Assembly (NCBI RefSeq): GCF_016808335.1
Contig: NC_053149.1
Coordinates: forward strand, 32,361,339-32,425,338
DNA from: Panicum virgatum
Taxonomy: Eukaryota; Streptophyta; Magnoliopsida; Poales; Poaceae
DNA length: 64,000 bases
Direction of reading: 5' to 3'
Part shown: positions 21,833 through 32,762 of the stretch, piece by piece
Position numbering within the stretch: the stretch's first letter is position 1
Layout of the letters: every line of letters starts with the position of its first letter
Translations under genes and position numbers: made by a program
The notes under the pieces: generated by a model
Told to the model about the DNA's origin: nothing
The model's database searches: none
Seen by the model: only the letters and a program-made list of their open reading frames with translations

Positions 21833-21981
21833 GTCCCGCGGGGTTCGAGGGGGATGCAAATGGGCCGCACGTTGTGCTTCTTTGAGTCCTTTCCTTCATA
21901 TTGGAAGGAGGCCGTGTACCTTTGTGTTTTAAGGCGATCTTAGTACCCTGATTAGGGTGTCCCTAATCGTGGTACCAGACA

Positions 21982-21995
21982 GTAGCCCCCGAGGC
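21982..21995 (-). other. Polypurine tract next to the 3' LTR
   Basis: On minus: GCCTCGGGGGCTAC, directly abutting the LTR. The same word recurs at about 23279 and 28424. Confidence 0.65.
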
Positions 21996-22504
21996 TTTGG
22001 TCGAGTTAGGGGATTCGGCCAAAGGGTGATTCGGTGACTGCCCCCCTGACGTGATCAGTTAAGGTCGCGCACCCGCCAGACGCGCCTGAGCGCCAGCCCG
22101 GCGGATGTGACAACACGCCGGTCGGGGTAGTGCGCCCGCGGGAGTACTTCGAGGTGCGTGCCTCTTTGTTTGTTTGTTTCAAGGACAAGATGTGTCCGCG
22201 TGCTGAGGGGGGCCAGGGTGATGACGGCGTCCGCTGCTTGGCAGCTGGCGATTCCGTCGCACTGTCCCGCATTGAGGGCCTTGGCCCTGCCTTCCCTGGT
22301 TGCCTGGCGGCGCGCCGTTCGAGGACGGTCGGCCTGGGCCGATGCTGCTCCACTCAGCGTCCAGGGACTCAGCTCCGCTTTATTTCGTTTGGTCGCGTCT
22401 TGGCGTGGTGACCAAAGGCATCTTTCTTTCGTGGAGTGCCGCGCCATCACGGGCGATCTAAGCCTCCACCCTTCGATAGGCTTGGAGCTTGGTGCCCGGC
22501 GCAG

Positions 22505-22512
22505 CTATAAAT
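22505..22512 (+). promoter_or_regulatory. TATA box of the small antisense gene
   Basis: TATAAATA on plus, 87 bp before the ATG at 22599, followed by a pyrimidine-rich leader (cctttcctctccaacctccc). Spacing fits a plant core promoter. Confidence 0.6.
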
Positions 22513-22598
22513 AGGGGTCGTGGGGTTCCCTTTCCTCTCCAACCTCCCAGCTCTGTCTTCTAGCATTACCCAAGTCTTAATGTTTTCCTTTGCCTTTC

Positions 22599-23010
22599 AT
22601 GGCCGGCCCCCAGATGGGGTGGCCTGGCTTTTTTAGGCCTTGGCGCCAGAAGAATGCTTGCGAGTGGTGGGAGAAGACCGGAGAGGGCGTGCGCACCATC
22701 CCTCAGCTTCAGTGGGACCAGCAGAAGAGCATTGGGCCCGTGGGGTCCTGCTTCTGTGATGTCCCCTAGCCTGAAGGGGGATGGAGACGCCTGACCGTGG
22801 TGCTGGTGCCAGGTCCGGCGGCTGTTCTTCGCATCGTCCCCCCCCGGCAACAAGGTTGCTCTCGGGGAGACGACGCGGAGGGCGCTGTCCGCCAGCTCGA
22901 TCCCCCGCGGAGTCTTCGGTGGAGGAGACGCTAGAAAAAAGGTTGCGAGGAGAGTATCCCGCTGGACCCGTGCGGCCTGGGGGCTACTCCTCGCATCCCT
23001 AGCAGCCTAG
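22599..23010 (+). pseudogene. Small antisense gene of the second Tat-type element, unknown family
   Basis: The ATG at 22599 opens a frame MAGPQMGWPGFFRPW, then KNACEWWEKTGEGVRTI and QLQWDQQKSIGPVGS, reaching a TAG near 22767. It stays open beyond that (WRRLTVVLVPGPAVLRIV) to a run of eight C near 22840, where a one-base shift leads into GNKVALGETTRRALSASS, IPRGVFGGGDARKKVARRVS and a hydrophobic end AAWGLLLASLAA before TAG at 23008. About 136 codons. One stop and one slip separate it from an open frame. It is preceded by a TATA box and a leader. I do not recognise the family. It is opposite to pol and lies between the 3' LTR and the larger antisense gene. Confidence 0.55.
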
Positions 23011-24606
23011 CCGTTGAGTCAGTCAGGGGCTCGGTGTCCTTTCTTCGTCACTCGTTCCTCCCCAAGACCGGGAAAATTGCCACGTAGGTGGCAATGTGTT
23101 TATATCTTTCGATGGCTTCACGCCGGTAACCCTTTGTAATCCTTATTTGCATTTGAGCAAGAAAGTCCCCTTTCTTCTCTACGGGGAGGATGACCGAGGA
23201 TATAGGGGAGTACAGAGAGTTACGACCCTCGAATATGTGTGAAGTCTCCTTCGCGGGGGCACGTTAGCGCACCCGCGGGTGTAGCCCCCGAGGCCTTGGA
23301 GGAGAGTTTGTGCTCGTCCAAGGGCTATAAACGTTGTACCGCTGGGTTGCCCCACCGGGGTGGCCGTCCAGCGTCTTTTTCAGCCGGCATCGGCACTCTT
23401 TCAGCCGGCCTCGGCTACTCAGTGCTGGAATGACGACCCGGCGTTCAGCATATCCGTCGGGAGAGCGCACGTAAATAGCGGAGGATTTGGTTACACACGT
23501 GGAGCTTCATAGTTGGGAGTCGTTAACTTATTCGAGGGTGCGATCGGAACTGTGGTGTGCGAGGAGCCCCCGAGCCCAGGCCCATGTGAAGGTGTTCTTT
23601 GGAACCCTCGGCTTTGATTACGACCCTCGTCGCCCTTCCGTAGGGAGGAGGGGTGAAGCGCACCATGCTACCCATACCCGGGCCTCGAGCAATGGCTGCT
23701 TCGGTGAGCTATTAGCAGGTAGTTCAAGCGGACGTCCGTGTCTCGTTCGTTAGTGGTCAGCTCGTGGTCCATGGACACGTCTCATAGAGCGCTCGCGAGG
23801 GTTCGCTAGGCGGGGCTCGGACCCATTCAATAGGGTCCGAGGGCTCGATGCTCTCCCTCGATGGGATCCCCCTTCTAGGCACCCTCGACTGGCCTTGAAC
23901 ACTGCGCAGGATGTCTCGAATTCCGCGTTCGAGGGTAGCTTATACGACACATCCCTGCAGTCCCTGACTATGGTGATCTGGGGCACCTGTCGAACCTCCG
24001 AAAGGCCAGACTTCGAACCCCTGATCAGTAAGGCCTCAAAATGCGATTCCTTCGAGGGTAAAGGGACCCCTGAAGGAATATTCCATCTTGATTCGAAAAC
24101 GATGCAGAGCCGCAAGTCACGCGCGCGGGTCTCCTGCTGGTGGTGGGCGACGTGGCCCGGTTCGTGCGGTGCGGAGTGGGCGCGCCTTTTCAGGCGACAG
24201 CCTCGGGTAGATGAAGCAGCGTGGGCGGCGGCTGGCGGATGGGACAGTGCGACAGTCGCGCCGCGCCCGCCGGTTACCTTGCCGCAGTTATTGCAGCGTG
24301 CGCGCGTGGGAGACTCCACGGTCGTGGGGCCCAGCCGTCAGTGACAGCGAACTCTATAGTATTCAATGCGGTAGATTTGGGTCGTGGCGGAAAGTCCACC
24401 CGTCGTGGTGAATAAAAAACAAAGAGAGAAGGGGGTTGTTTGGGCTCACTTGGCTATTTGCCTCCAGCCCACTTTGCCTTTCCCGCCTCCCCTGCATCCT
24501 GAGCCCGTAGCCAAGAGCGAAAGGAGGAAGAGGAAGGAGAGGGAGAGAAAACGCACCTTAGCCATCCCAGAGCCTTTGCTCCCACATTCCCCCTTGAATC
24601 GAAGGA
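23011..24606. other. GC-rich spacer with CCCTCGA-type words, no gene seen
   Basis: After a possible 3' end of the small gene (cctttgtaatccttatttgc at about 23129) I see no continuous frame. The stretch is full of CTCGAGGGT/ACCCTCGAG words (for example 23225, 23535, 23605, 23840, 23884, 23930, 24050) and carries a second copy of the GTAGCCCCCGAGGC word at 23279. It probably holds the promoter of the gene that starts at 24607. Confidence 0.5.
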
Positions 24607-27600
24607 ATGTCGGACATCCAGGAGCCTTTGCCGTGGGGGAAGTCCTCCGCCACCGTGGCGGTCCTGGAGCAGTTGGTCCCGACCGGCTGCTGCCACGGAT
24701 CACCAACTCGGGGGCGCCGGCGTGGATTTCCCCACATCCGGACGAGACCGAGCCGAAGCCCCCGCAAGGCTACGTCATGAGCTTCGTGCGCCTTCACGAG
24801 CGAGGCTTCGGCGTCCCCGTCAGCAGATTTATGAGGGCGTTGTGCGACTATTACGGAGCGGAGCTGCACAACTTCAGCCCCAACGCCATCTCGCAGGCAG
24901 CGGTCTTTGTCCACGTGCGTCACTCCCAGAGGAACCTCTACATCCACAGCAAGATGACGACAAACAACGCCGGGTGGAGCCGAGGGTGGTTCTACCTTCA
25001 GAACTACCGTGGCGCGCTCCCGGCGTTCACCAACAGGGTGCTCCGGGAGCAACCAGCGAAGTGGGATTGGGGGGTGTCGTCCCCAGCGCAACAGGACAAG
25101 CTCGAAGTCCTCACCGATGCGCTGGCACAGCTGGCGAGGAAGGGGTTGACGTCGGCAGCCGTCATCGCGAACTTCCACCGGCAGAGGGTGATCCCTCTCG
25201 TGGAGAGGGCCCTGCCGATTTTCCAGCTCACCCCCGGGAGCCAGGTGGAGGGCTCGAGGACATCGTTCAAGCTGCTCTCCCGCACCACCGCCGCCTGGAG
25301 GGCAAAGTATGCGGTGGCGGAGTTCCCCCAAAATCCCGAGGATCTTTGGAGGATCAAGATGCGCCCCGAGATGGGGTACATTTCTCTGGTAAGTTTTAAT
25401 TTCGAGCCTGCTGTGTGTTTTGTAGCCCCCTTTTCCTAACTCCATCTCGGACGTGCTTTGCAGGGGTTGAGGTGCGTCACCTCGAAGCCCCCGGTCCCGA
25501 AACAAGGCCTGATCAACTGTCTCCACGCAGAGAAGATGAAAAGGCGGAAGGACGCGGCAGAGACGAAGGTTGAGAGGAAGAGAAAAAGGAAAGCGAAGCA
25601 CGACAAGGCGTGCAAGTTTGCTCACGCGGAGTGGAAGACGCGGCCCGCCACGCCCGAGTCCTCGGAGGAGGATGAGGAGGAGGCCTCGGGCGCCGAGGAC
25701 CACGCTCTGAGAGGCGATGAGGCGGCGGAGGTTGCGAGTCCCCCACCGTTCTACCTATGGGACGATGACGAGGGGGAGCCGGCGGCGCCGGAGGAGACAA
25801 GGGTCGTGGCGGAGCCACCGGTGGGCCCATCCCTCGAGGGTGCGGAGCGGGAACCGTCGCTTCCGGCAGCCGGTGAGGAGACGCCCGCGTCCCAGGTGCT
25901 GATCCGTGGCGGCGAGGCTGCGGCGGGCGCGGAGCCGTCCGTGCTGGCAGCCTCGAGTCACCAGGCCGACATGAGGGGGGCGCCCTCGGGGCAGTCTTCG
26001 AGGGGCGGTACGGTGCCGCGGGCCCGAAGAAGCGCCACGAGGAAGCAAAGCATGAGCGCTCGATCCGGGTAAGTAAACTTGGGTTTCGTTTTTGTTGTGT
26101 GTTCGCGATTTCTCGATCTTGTTGTCCTTATCTTGGGTTCCTCGATTTTCAGCCCCGGGGCTGTCGCCAAGGATGCGTTGCAGCTTGCCCCGGCTAAGGC
26201 CCTTAAGACCGGGGCACGCAGCACGCCGCACACGGCGCCGCAGCCCCTGCCTACCGTGGACCTCGAGGCGGCGGCCGCGAAGCTACGGGAGGCCATGGCT
26301 CGAGGGGCCTAGGCGGTGCAGCAAGCTCGGGCACAGGAGGAGGAGGGCGACGCCGGCCAGAGCAGTGCCGAAACAGCCACTCACGCTGCCGACGCCAAGG
26401 AGACCGGTCTGGACGGCGCGGATGACGCCGTCCTGGCAGTCACTGAAGTCGAGGCAGGTCAGGGCGGTACGGTTAGCGCCGCCCGACCGGACACCGGAGG
26501 AGAGGCCGGCAAGGGCGCGCAGGGCATCGCAGAGGAAGAGATGGCGCATGGGAGCGCGGCAGTGGTGGTGGAGCTGCCGGACAGCAGCGAAGAATACGGG
26601 GACTCGATGGACATCGACCCCGCTGCTGCGGCAAGCGCCGCCGCGCACATTGCCAAGTTCGCATCGGCCAGCGCGGGTGTGCTCGAGGTGGGGATGTCCG
26701 AGGGGCCCCATCACGGGGTGATCGTCCCATCTGGGCCCCCTCGGAGTTTCTCCGCAAGGAGCAAGAGGAGGAGGAGGAGGCCTGGAACGCGCAGATGAGC
26801 GTTGGTCGCGAGATCTTGCAAGCCCTCGACCGCGCCTTCCAGCTCCATCAGAATGCGGATTACCAGGTCAGCCAGGTAAATATTTCCCCCTGAAAATTGC
26901 TCGGATTCGGTCTAACTTTAATGTGTCTTTACCCACGTCTTTGCTCTTGCAGCGGCTTAGGGAATTCTCGCGCGAGAAGAGCGCCGAGATGACCCGGATG
27001 TACTCCCAGATGAGCCGGCTTGGGCAGCACAATGCCGAGCTAGTGCTCAAGAATATCGAAGCCAACACCAAAATGGCGGATCTAGGGGCGCGTCAGCAGG
27101 CGCTGGAGGAGGATCTAGTGTGGGTTACCGGTGAGCGGGACGTCTAGAGGGCGGCTACGGAGCAGAAGGCCCGGGAGGCCGAGGCGCCAGCTGCCGAGCT
27201 GCAACACCTCCGGACGGTGCTCGAGGAGAAGACTCGGGAAGCCGAGGCGCAGAGCGCCGAGCTACAGCGCCCTGGGGCATCGCTCGAGCAGCAAAAGACC
27301 GAGCTTCTCCACAAGGAGGTGGCCGTAGCTGCGCTCACCGGGACCCTCTAGGAAATGGGTGAGGCCCTCGAGGGGAAAGAGGTGGCCCTCCAGAACGTGG
27401 GGGCCGCTCTTAGGGAGAAGGAAGCCAACTTGTCCTCGCTCGAAGAGGCCGCCCGGACCCAGAAGGAGGAGGCGCAGAAATGTATCATGGGTGAGTACCT
27501 TCGTGTTTTCGTTGATTTGTTTCTTTTCATAGCCTACGTTGATTTCCTTTGCCCAGGACTGAGGCAGAAAGTAGTGGACGAGTCCGTGGCGAAAGAAGCA

Positions 27601-28047
27601 GTCCACACCGCACTCACGGCGGCGCAAATGGAGTTTGCTGAGCTGGAGCAAACCGCCGTGAGAATGTGTCAAGAGCTCGAGGGGGAGGGTGCCCTCTCGG
27701 GTAGTTCGGTGATCAGCCGCCTGCGCGCGCTAGGCGGTCGGATCGCCGAACATGCCAAGAGCACCTTCCGCCTCGGTGTCCTGCGGGCTCTCGCCGTGGC
27801 CTCGACACACTACCTCATGGATCTCCAGAGGGTGTTGTCGGGATACGTCGTTCCCGATGATGCTGATGCGGACGCCGCGTCGGCCATCATGCACGAAGCC
27901 GACGCAGCCGCGGAGGAGTTCGCCACCGTCATCGCCGAGAAGCTCAAGGCAGACATCCCTCCCATCACCAAATTCGACGCCGCTGAAGACCTGCAAGGGG
28001 GGATGGTAGCCTGTAGGAAAACTGGGTCCCGAAGCCCATGTAAATAG
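24607..28047 (+). pseudogene. Five-exon antisense gene with a Transposase_28-like ('putative gypsy type transposon') domain
   Basis: The start MSDIQEPLPWGKSSATVAVL is followed by a frameshift near 24700. The domain then reads PPQGYVMSFVRLHERGFGVP, FMRALCDYYGAELHNFSPNA, MTTNNAGWSRGWFYLQNY and ITAVIANFHRQR-like text (SAAVIANFHRQRVIPLVERA). Exons: 24607-25387, 25464-26068, 26153-26875, 26953-27490, 27557-28047, all with GT...AG borders (gtaagt, gtaagt, gtaaat, gtgagt). Exon 2 is Lys/Arg- then Glu/Ala-rich. Exons 3-4 are low-complexity and coiled-coil (SREKSAEMTRMYSQMSRLGQ). Exon 5 has a helical C-terminal domain (SRLRALGGRIAEHAKSTF). Stops lie at 26310, 27147 and 27349, with a frameshift near 26735. 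About 45-50 residues seem missing after AISQAAVFV. Function unknown; nuclear location is a guess from the basic tract. Confidence 0.75.
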
Positions 28048-28605
28048 ATTAGTGATTATTGTAGTCGCACTTTGTAATCGTACCTTATGAATATAAGAGA
28101 TTTTTGTTGAATTGACTGCGTGGCCCATCGAGGCCTTTGTGCGTTCGAGCCTATGTTTCTTTACTTTATTTCCGTGTTCTCGTATGCGACTTAGATAAAC
28201 GTCTGCGAGGACTTTCGCGTTCATAAGCAACGTAGACGTAGGGTGGTGAGGGGGGTGCCGTATCCCGGAGGCATAGGCGGCCCCACGACTCCGCCGGACC
28301 CGTACCATAGCTGCTTACGCCTCGCGTCCGTTTTTTCCAAGGATACGCGAAGCTTAGGGTCGAGACGGAAGTATTTCAAAAAAACATTGGCGATTTTTGC
28401 GGACGTTCGGTGGTTCCCCCCGTAGTAGCCCCCGAGGGAGGTTTGGCTTTGCCGAGGGTAAAGCCAAGCGTGCCTCAATGTTCGTGCGCATCCGAGCCCT
28501 CGAGGGTCCGGAAGGTTCCCAAAAATAAACAAGCAAAGAGTACTTCTTTATTATTTTGGGAAATTGAAAATGTGGACACAAACAATGTACGAAAAGTTCG
28601 AAATT
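28048..28605. other. Convergent 3' region between antisense gene and pol
   Basis: The antisense gene ends at 28047 and pol ends at 28606 from the other side. Poly(A)-like words for the plus gene (atgaatataagagattttt at about 28086) and an AT-rich tract at 28520-28600 for pol are present. A third copy of the TAGCCCCCGAGG word lies at 28424. No gene. Confidence 0.55.
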
Positions 28606-29693
28606 CTAAGAATAGAAGCGATGTAGCTGTTGTATGTTCCAAGCGTTGGTGAGGACTTCGTCTTTGTCGTTCGCCAGCTTGTACGTGCCGGGTTTTAACA
28701 CCTCGGCGATTATGTACGGTCCTTCCCATGGAGGTGAGAGCTTGTGGCGGCCCCTGTTGTACTATCGAAGCCTCAGCACCAAGTCCCCTTCGTTGAGGTC
28801 TCAGCGCCGGACCCTCTGCGCTTGATACCTTCGTAAAGACTGCTGGTTGCGCGCAGAGTGGAGGAGCGCCACGTCTCGAGCCTCGTCCACTTGGTCCAGC
28901 GAGTCTTCGCGAGCTCGTTGGCTTTGTTGCTCTTGGTATGCCTTCAGCCTTGGCGATCCGTACTCCAAGTTAGTGGGGAGTATGGCCTCGGCGCCATAGA
29001 CGAGGAAGAACGGGGAAAAGCCTGTGGCTCTGCTTGGGGTCATCCTCAGGCTCCAGATGACCGAGGGTAGCTCCGTGAGCCACCTCCGGCCAAATTTGTT
29101 TAGCTTGTTGAAGATCCTTGGCTTCAGTCCTTGGAGGATCATGCCATTGGCACGCTCCACTTGCCCGTTCGTCTGTGGGTGTGCCACAGCCGACCAGTCC
29201 ACGCGTATGTGGAAACTGTCACAAAACGCCAAGAACTTCTTGCCTGTGAACTGGGTGCCGTTGTCGGTGATGATCGAGTTCAGGACCCCGAACCTGAGGA
29301 CGATGTCGTTGAAGAATAGAACTGCTTGCTCGGATTTGATCTTGCCGATGGGTCGAGCCTCGATCCACTTGGAGAATTTGTCAACCTCCACCAGCAAGTG
29401 TGTGAAGCCCCCGGGCGCCTTCTGCAGCGGACCGACGAGTCCAGTCCCCATACGGCGAATGGCCACGTGATGGGGATGGTCTGCAGAGCATGGGCCGGGA
29501 GGTGTATCTTTCGAGCGTAGAACTGGCAACCCTCGCAGGTCCGCATGACGTCAGTGGCGTCGGTGACCACGGTGGGCCAATAGAAACCTTGCCGAAATGT
29601 GTTGCCCACGAGGGTGCGCGGTGTAGCGTGATGGCCGCAGATGCTGGCATGGATGTCACGGATCAGCTCCTTACCCTCGGGGACAGGGATGCA
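28606..29693 (-). pseudogene. Integrase of the second Tat-type pol
   Basis: The zinc module (HASICGHHATPRTLVGNTF, CEGCQFYARKIH) is followed by the core start TWPFAVWGLD, a frame change near 29420-29450, then GPLQKAPGGFTHLLVEVDKF, SIITDNGTQFTGKKF with the second Asp, and TNGQVERANGMILQGLKPRI with the Glu. The C-terminal GPY module (WEGPYIIAEVLKPGTYKLAN) lies past a stop near 28801. The polyprotein ends at TAG (28608-28606). Confidence 0.88.
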
Positions 29694-31151
29694 TCACTGC
29701 ATGACACCCGAGGGACTGCGCTTGTATAGCACATCATCGATTAGAACGAAGGACTTGGCCCTCCTGGCAAGGCGCCGTGCCTGAGCACGGTTCGAGGGTA
29801 GGGTCCCTCGAATCATCCAGTCGAGATACTGGACGCGCCAATCATGCAGAGTGGGGGCCTCGTCAACTTCCATTGCCTCGGCCTCGTCCGCGGAGGTAGT
29901 CCCGAAGTCAATGTCCATGGGCTCGACCTTGTCCACCGGGGGGTTCCCGCCGGAGGGCCCAGCGGACGAGGGGCCTGGCTCCGTCGGATCCTTGAACTCG
30001 ACGGAGGGTTTGGTGATGTCGCGAGTGAAGATATTCGGGGGGACAGTGGTTCGCCCCGACGCGATCTTGGCTAATTCGTCGGCGTCCTCGTTGTACTTGC
30101 GCGGGACATGATTGAGCTCTAGGCCATCGAACTTGTCTTTGAGGTGGCGCACTGCATTGTAGTATGCCTCCATCTTTGGGTCGTGGCAGCTAGATTCTTT
30201 CATCACTTGGTCGACAACGAGTTGAGAGTCGCCGCACGCGTCGAGGCGTTTGATGCCGAGCTCAATGGCGATGCGGAGGCCGCTGAGGAGGGCCTCGTAC
30301 TCCGCCATGTTGTTCGAAGCAGGGAAATGCAAGCGTATCATGTACCGCATGTGTTCTCCGAGGGGTGAGATGAAAAGGAGGCCGGCACCGGCGCCGGTTT
30401 TCATCACCGACCCGTCGAAGTACATAGTCCAGCATTCGCCCTGGATTTGTGGTGGGGGTAGCTGAATGTCCGTCCATTCAGCCACGAAGTCGGCCAAAAT
30501 TTGGGACTTGATCGCTTTGCGGGGAGCATAGGTAAGAGTTTCTCCCATCAGCTCCACGGACCATTTGGCAATCCTACCCTCGGCTTCCCGGTTGCGGACT
30601 ATCTCGCCCAAAGGGAAAGACCAGACCACGGTGACGGGATGGGCCTCGAAGTAGTGGCGTAACTTGCGCCGAGCCAAAACCACAGCGTAGAGCAGCTTCT
30701 GAATCTGCAGATAGCGTGTCTTAGTTTCAGACAACACCTCGCTGATGTAGTACACCGGCCGTTGGACGGGCAGAGCATGGCCCTCCTCTTGTCTTTCGAC
30801 CACGATCACCGCGCTGACCACTTGGGTCGTCGCAGCTACGTACAAATAGAGGAGCTCGCCGTCCATGGGTGGCGTGAGAATGGGGGTGCGAGTGAGCGAC
30901 GCCTTCAGCCTTTCGAGGGCTTCTTGGGCTTCGGGGGTCCACATGAAGCGTTTGGTTTTCCTCAAGAGTCAATACAGGGGTAAGCCTTTCTCGCCGAGAT
31001 GCGAGATGAACCGGCTAAGGGACGCTAGGCATCCCATGACTCTCTGTACCCCCTTTAGGTCTTGGATCGGTCCCATCCGAGTGATGGCCGAGACTTTGTC
31101 AGGGTTGGGTTCGATGCCCCGCTGGGAGACAATGAAGCCCAAGAGCATGCC
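29694..31151 (-). pseudogene. RNase H and second RNase H of the second Tat-type pol
   Basis: First RNase H: LYLYVAATTQVVSAVIVVER, PVYYISEVLSETKTRYLQIQ and KLRHYFEAHPVTVVWSFPLG. Second: TMYFDGSVMKTGAGAGLLFI, ASNNMAEYEALLSGLRIAIE, DACGDSQLVVDQVMKESSCH and VPRKYNEDADELAKIASGR, with D, E, D and a final D/H-type region visible. A long acidic linker to integrase follows (VEPMDIDFGTT). The stretch 30966-31151 connects to RT with a stop near 30968. Two RNase H modules support the Tat assignment. Confidence 0.9.
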
Positions 31152-31973
31152 TCAAGGTACCCCGAACACGCACTTCTCGGGGTTGAGTGTTACCCCCTTG
31201 GCCCATAGGCAATCGAATGCGACCCTGAGATCGACAACCAGGTCGTCCGCCTTCCTAGTTTTTACAATGATGTCGTCGACATATGCCTCTACGCTGCGCC
31301 CGAGATGGTCTCCGAAAACATGGAGCATACACCGCTGGTATGTGGCTCCGGCGTTTCTGAGGCCAAAGGGCATCGTAACGTAGCAGTACATGCCGAAAGG
31401 TGTGATAAAAGAAGTCGCAAGCTGGTCGGACTCTTTCATCTTGATTTGGTGGTAACCGGAGTAAACATCAAGAAAGGATAGAAGTTCGCATCCCGCAGTA
31501 GAATCTACAATCTGATCAATTCGTGGCAAAGGAAAGGGAACCTTCGGACATGTCTTATTTAAACTTCTGTAATCTACACACATCCTCCAGTTTCCACTCT
31601 TTTTCTTTACTAATACGGGATTAGCTAGCCATTCGGGATGGAATACCTCCTTGATGAATCCGGCCGCCAGAAATTTCTGCAACTCCTCGCCGATCGCCCG
31701 GCGCTTGAGCTCGTCGAAGCGTCGCAGGCGCTGCTTCACCAGCTTGGAGTTGGGTCGGACGTCAAGGGAGTGCTCAGCGACCTCCCTCGGTATGCCAAGC
31801 ATATCCGAGGGGCTCCACGCGAAGATGTCAGCGTTGGCGCGGAGAAAATCGACGAGCACCACTTCCTATTTGCCGTCAAGGGTGGCGCTGATCTGCAACG
31901 CCTTGTCGTTGGGGTGGCTCGGGTCAAGGGGCACCTTCTTGATACCCTCAGCAGGTTCAAAGCTCCCAGCACG
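31152..31973 (-). pseudogene. Reverse transcriptase of the second Tat-type pol
   Basis: Motifs: FLRANADIFAWSPSDMLGIP, KQRLRRFDELKRRAIGEEL, PVLVKKKSGNWRMCVDYRSL, PFPLPRIDQIVDSTAGCELL, FLDVYSGYHQIKMKESDQLA, FGLRNAGATYQRCM and AYVDDIIVKTRKADDLVVDL with the catalytic YVDD. It is open for over 230 codons, so the core is well kept. A frame change separates it from the protease side near 31862-31974. Confidence 0.9.
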
Positions 31974-32762
31974 TCAGTGCGTAGAGTCCAAGGCCTCCCT
32001 TGCCATTTTGTCGAGGGTGGCTGCGAGGGCCACGTCCTCTGCTTGAGCCTCCGCGCGCTCAACGCACTCGATGTCGCACTCGTAGGCATGCTCGAACGAA
32101 GAGCCGATGGTAATGACGCCCTTTGGACCCGGCATCTTTAGCTTGAGGTAGGTGTAGTTGGGGACGGCCATGAACTTGGCATAGCAAGGACGACCAAGGA
32201 TGGCATGATAGGATCCTCGAAACCCCACCACCTTGAAAGTGAGCACTTCCTTGCGGAAGTTGGCTGCTGTGCCGAAGCATATAGGCAGATCAATCTGGCC
32301 GAGGGGTTGGACGCGCTTCCCCAGCGCAATGCCATGGAATGGCGACTTGCTGGGGCGAAGCTTGTCCAGTCCGATCCCCATGAGCTCCAAGGTGTGGGCG
32401 TACATGATGTTGAGGCTGCTGCCTCCGTCCATGAGCACCTTGGAGAAGCGGGTGTTGCCGATGATGGGATCGACAACAAGCGGATACCATCCCGGATGCG
32501 GGACGTAGTCGGGGTGATCCTCGCGGCCAAAGGAAATGGTGTCCTTCGACCAGTCGAGGTAGGATGGCGTGGCCTTGGTGACGGAGAAAACTTCCCGGCG
32601 CTCACGCTTGCGTTGCTGATATGTCATGTTTGTCGTTGCTCCTCCAAAGATGAAGAAGGCGTTCTCCACTGGCGGGAACTCGTCATCTCCACCTTTGTCG
32701 CCCGCAACCTTCTTCTTATCTTCGTCGCGATGCGCGACGCGGTTGTAGTATTTCTTGAGCAT
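31974..32762 (-). pseudogene. Aspartic protease region of the second Tat-type element
   Basis: Open for 262 codons. It shows FIFGGATTNMTYQQRKRERR, ATPSYLDWSKDTISFGREDH, VVDPIIGNTRFSKVLMDGGS followed by SLNIMYAHTLELMG, and YHAILGRPCYAKFMAVPNY. The active-site word is D-G-G rather than the common D-T/S-G, as is usual for this lineage. No stop occurs inside. Confidence 0.88.

Larger units (their letters stand above)
20501..21981 (-). repeat. 3' LTR of the second Tat-type element
   Basis: 1481 bp, TGTCGGTGTC...GTACCAGACA on plus. It contains a (GA)n run at 20822-20848, a TATA box on minus at 20914-20923, and four copies of a 50-bp unit at 21662-21832. It pairs with 35070-36517. Confidence 0.93.

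Noticed and set aside
24558..25703. Long minus-strand open frame (381 codons) over the antisense gene
   Set aside because: It lies opposite the Transposase_28-like exons, has no recognisable motif and crosses their intron; GC-rich sequence gives long chance frames.
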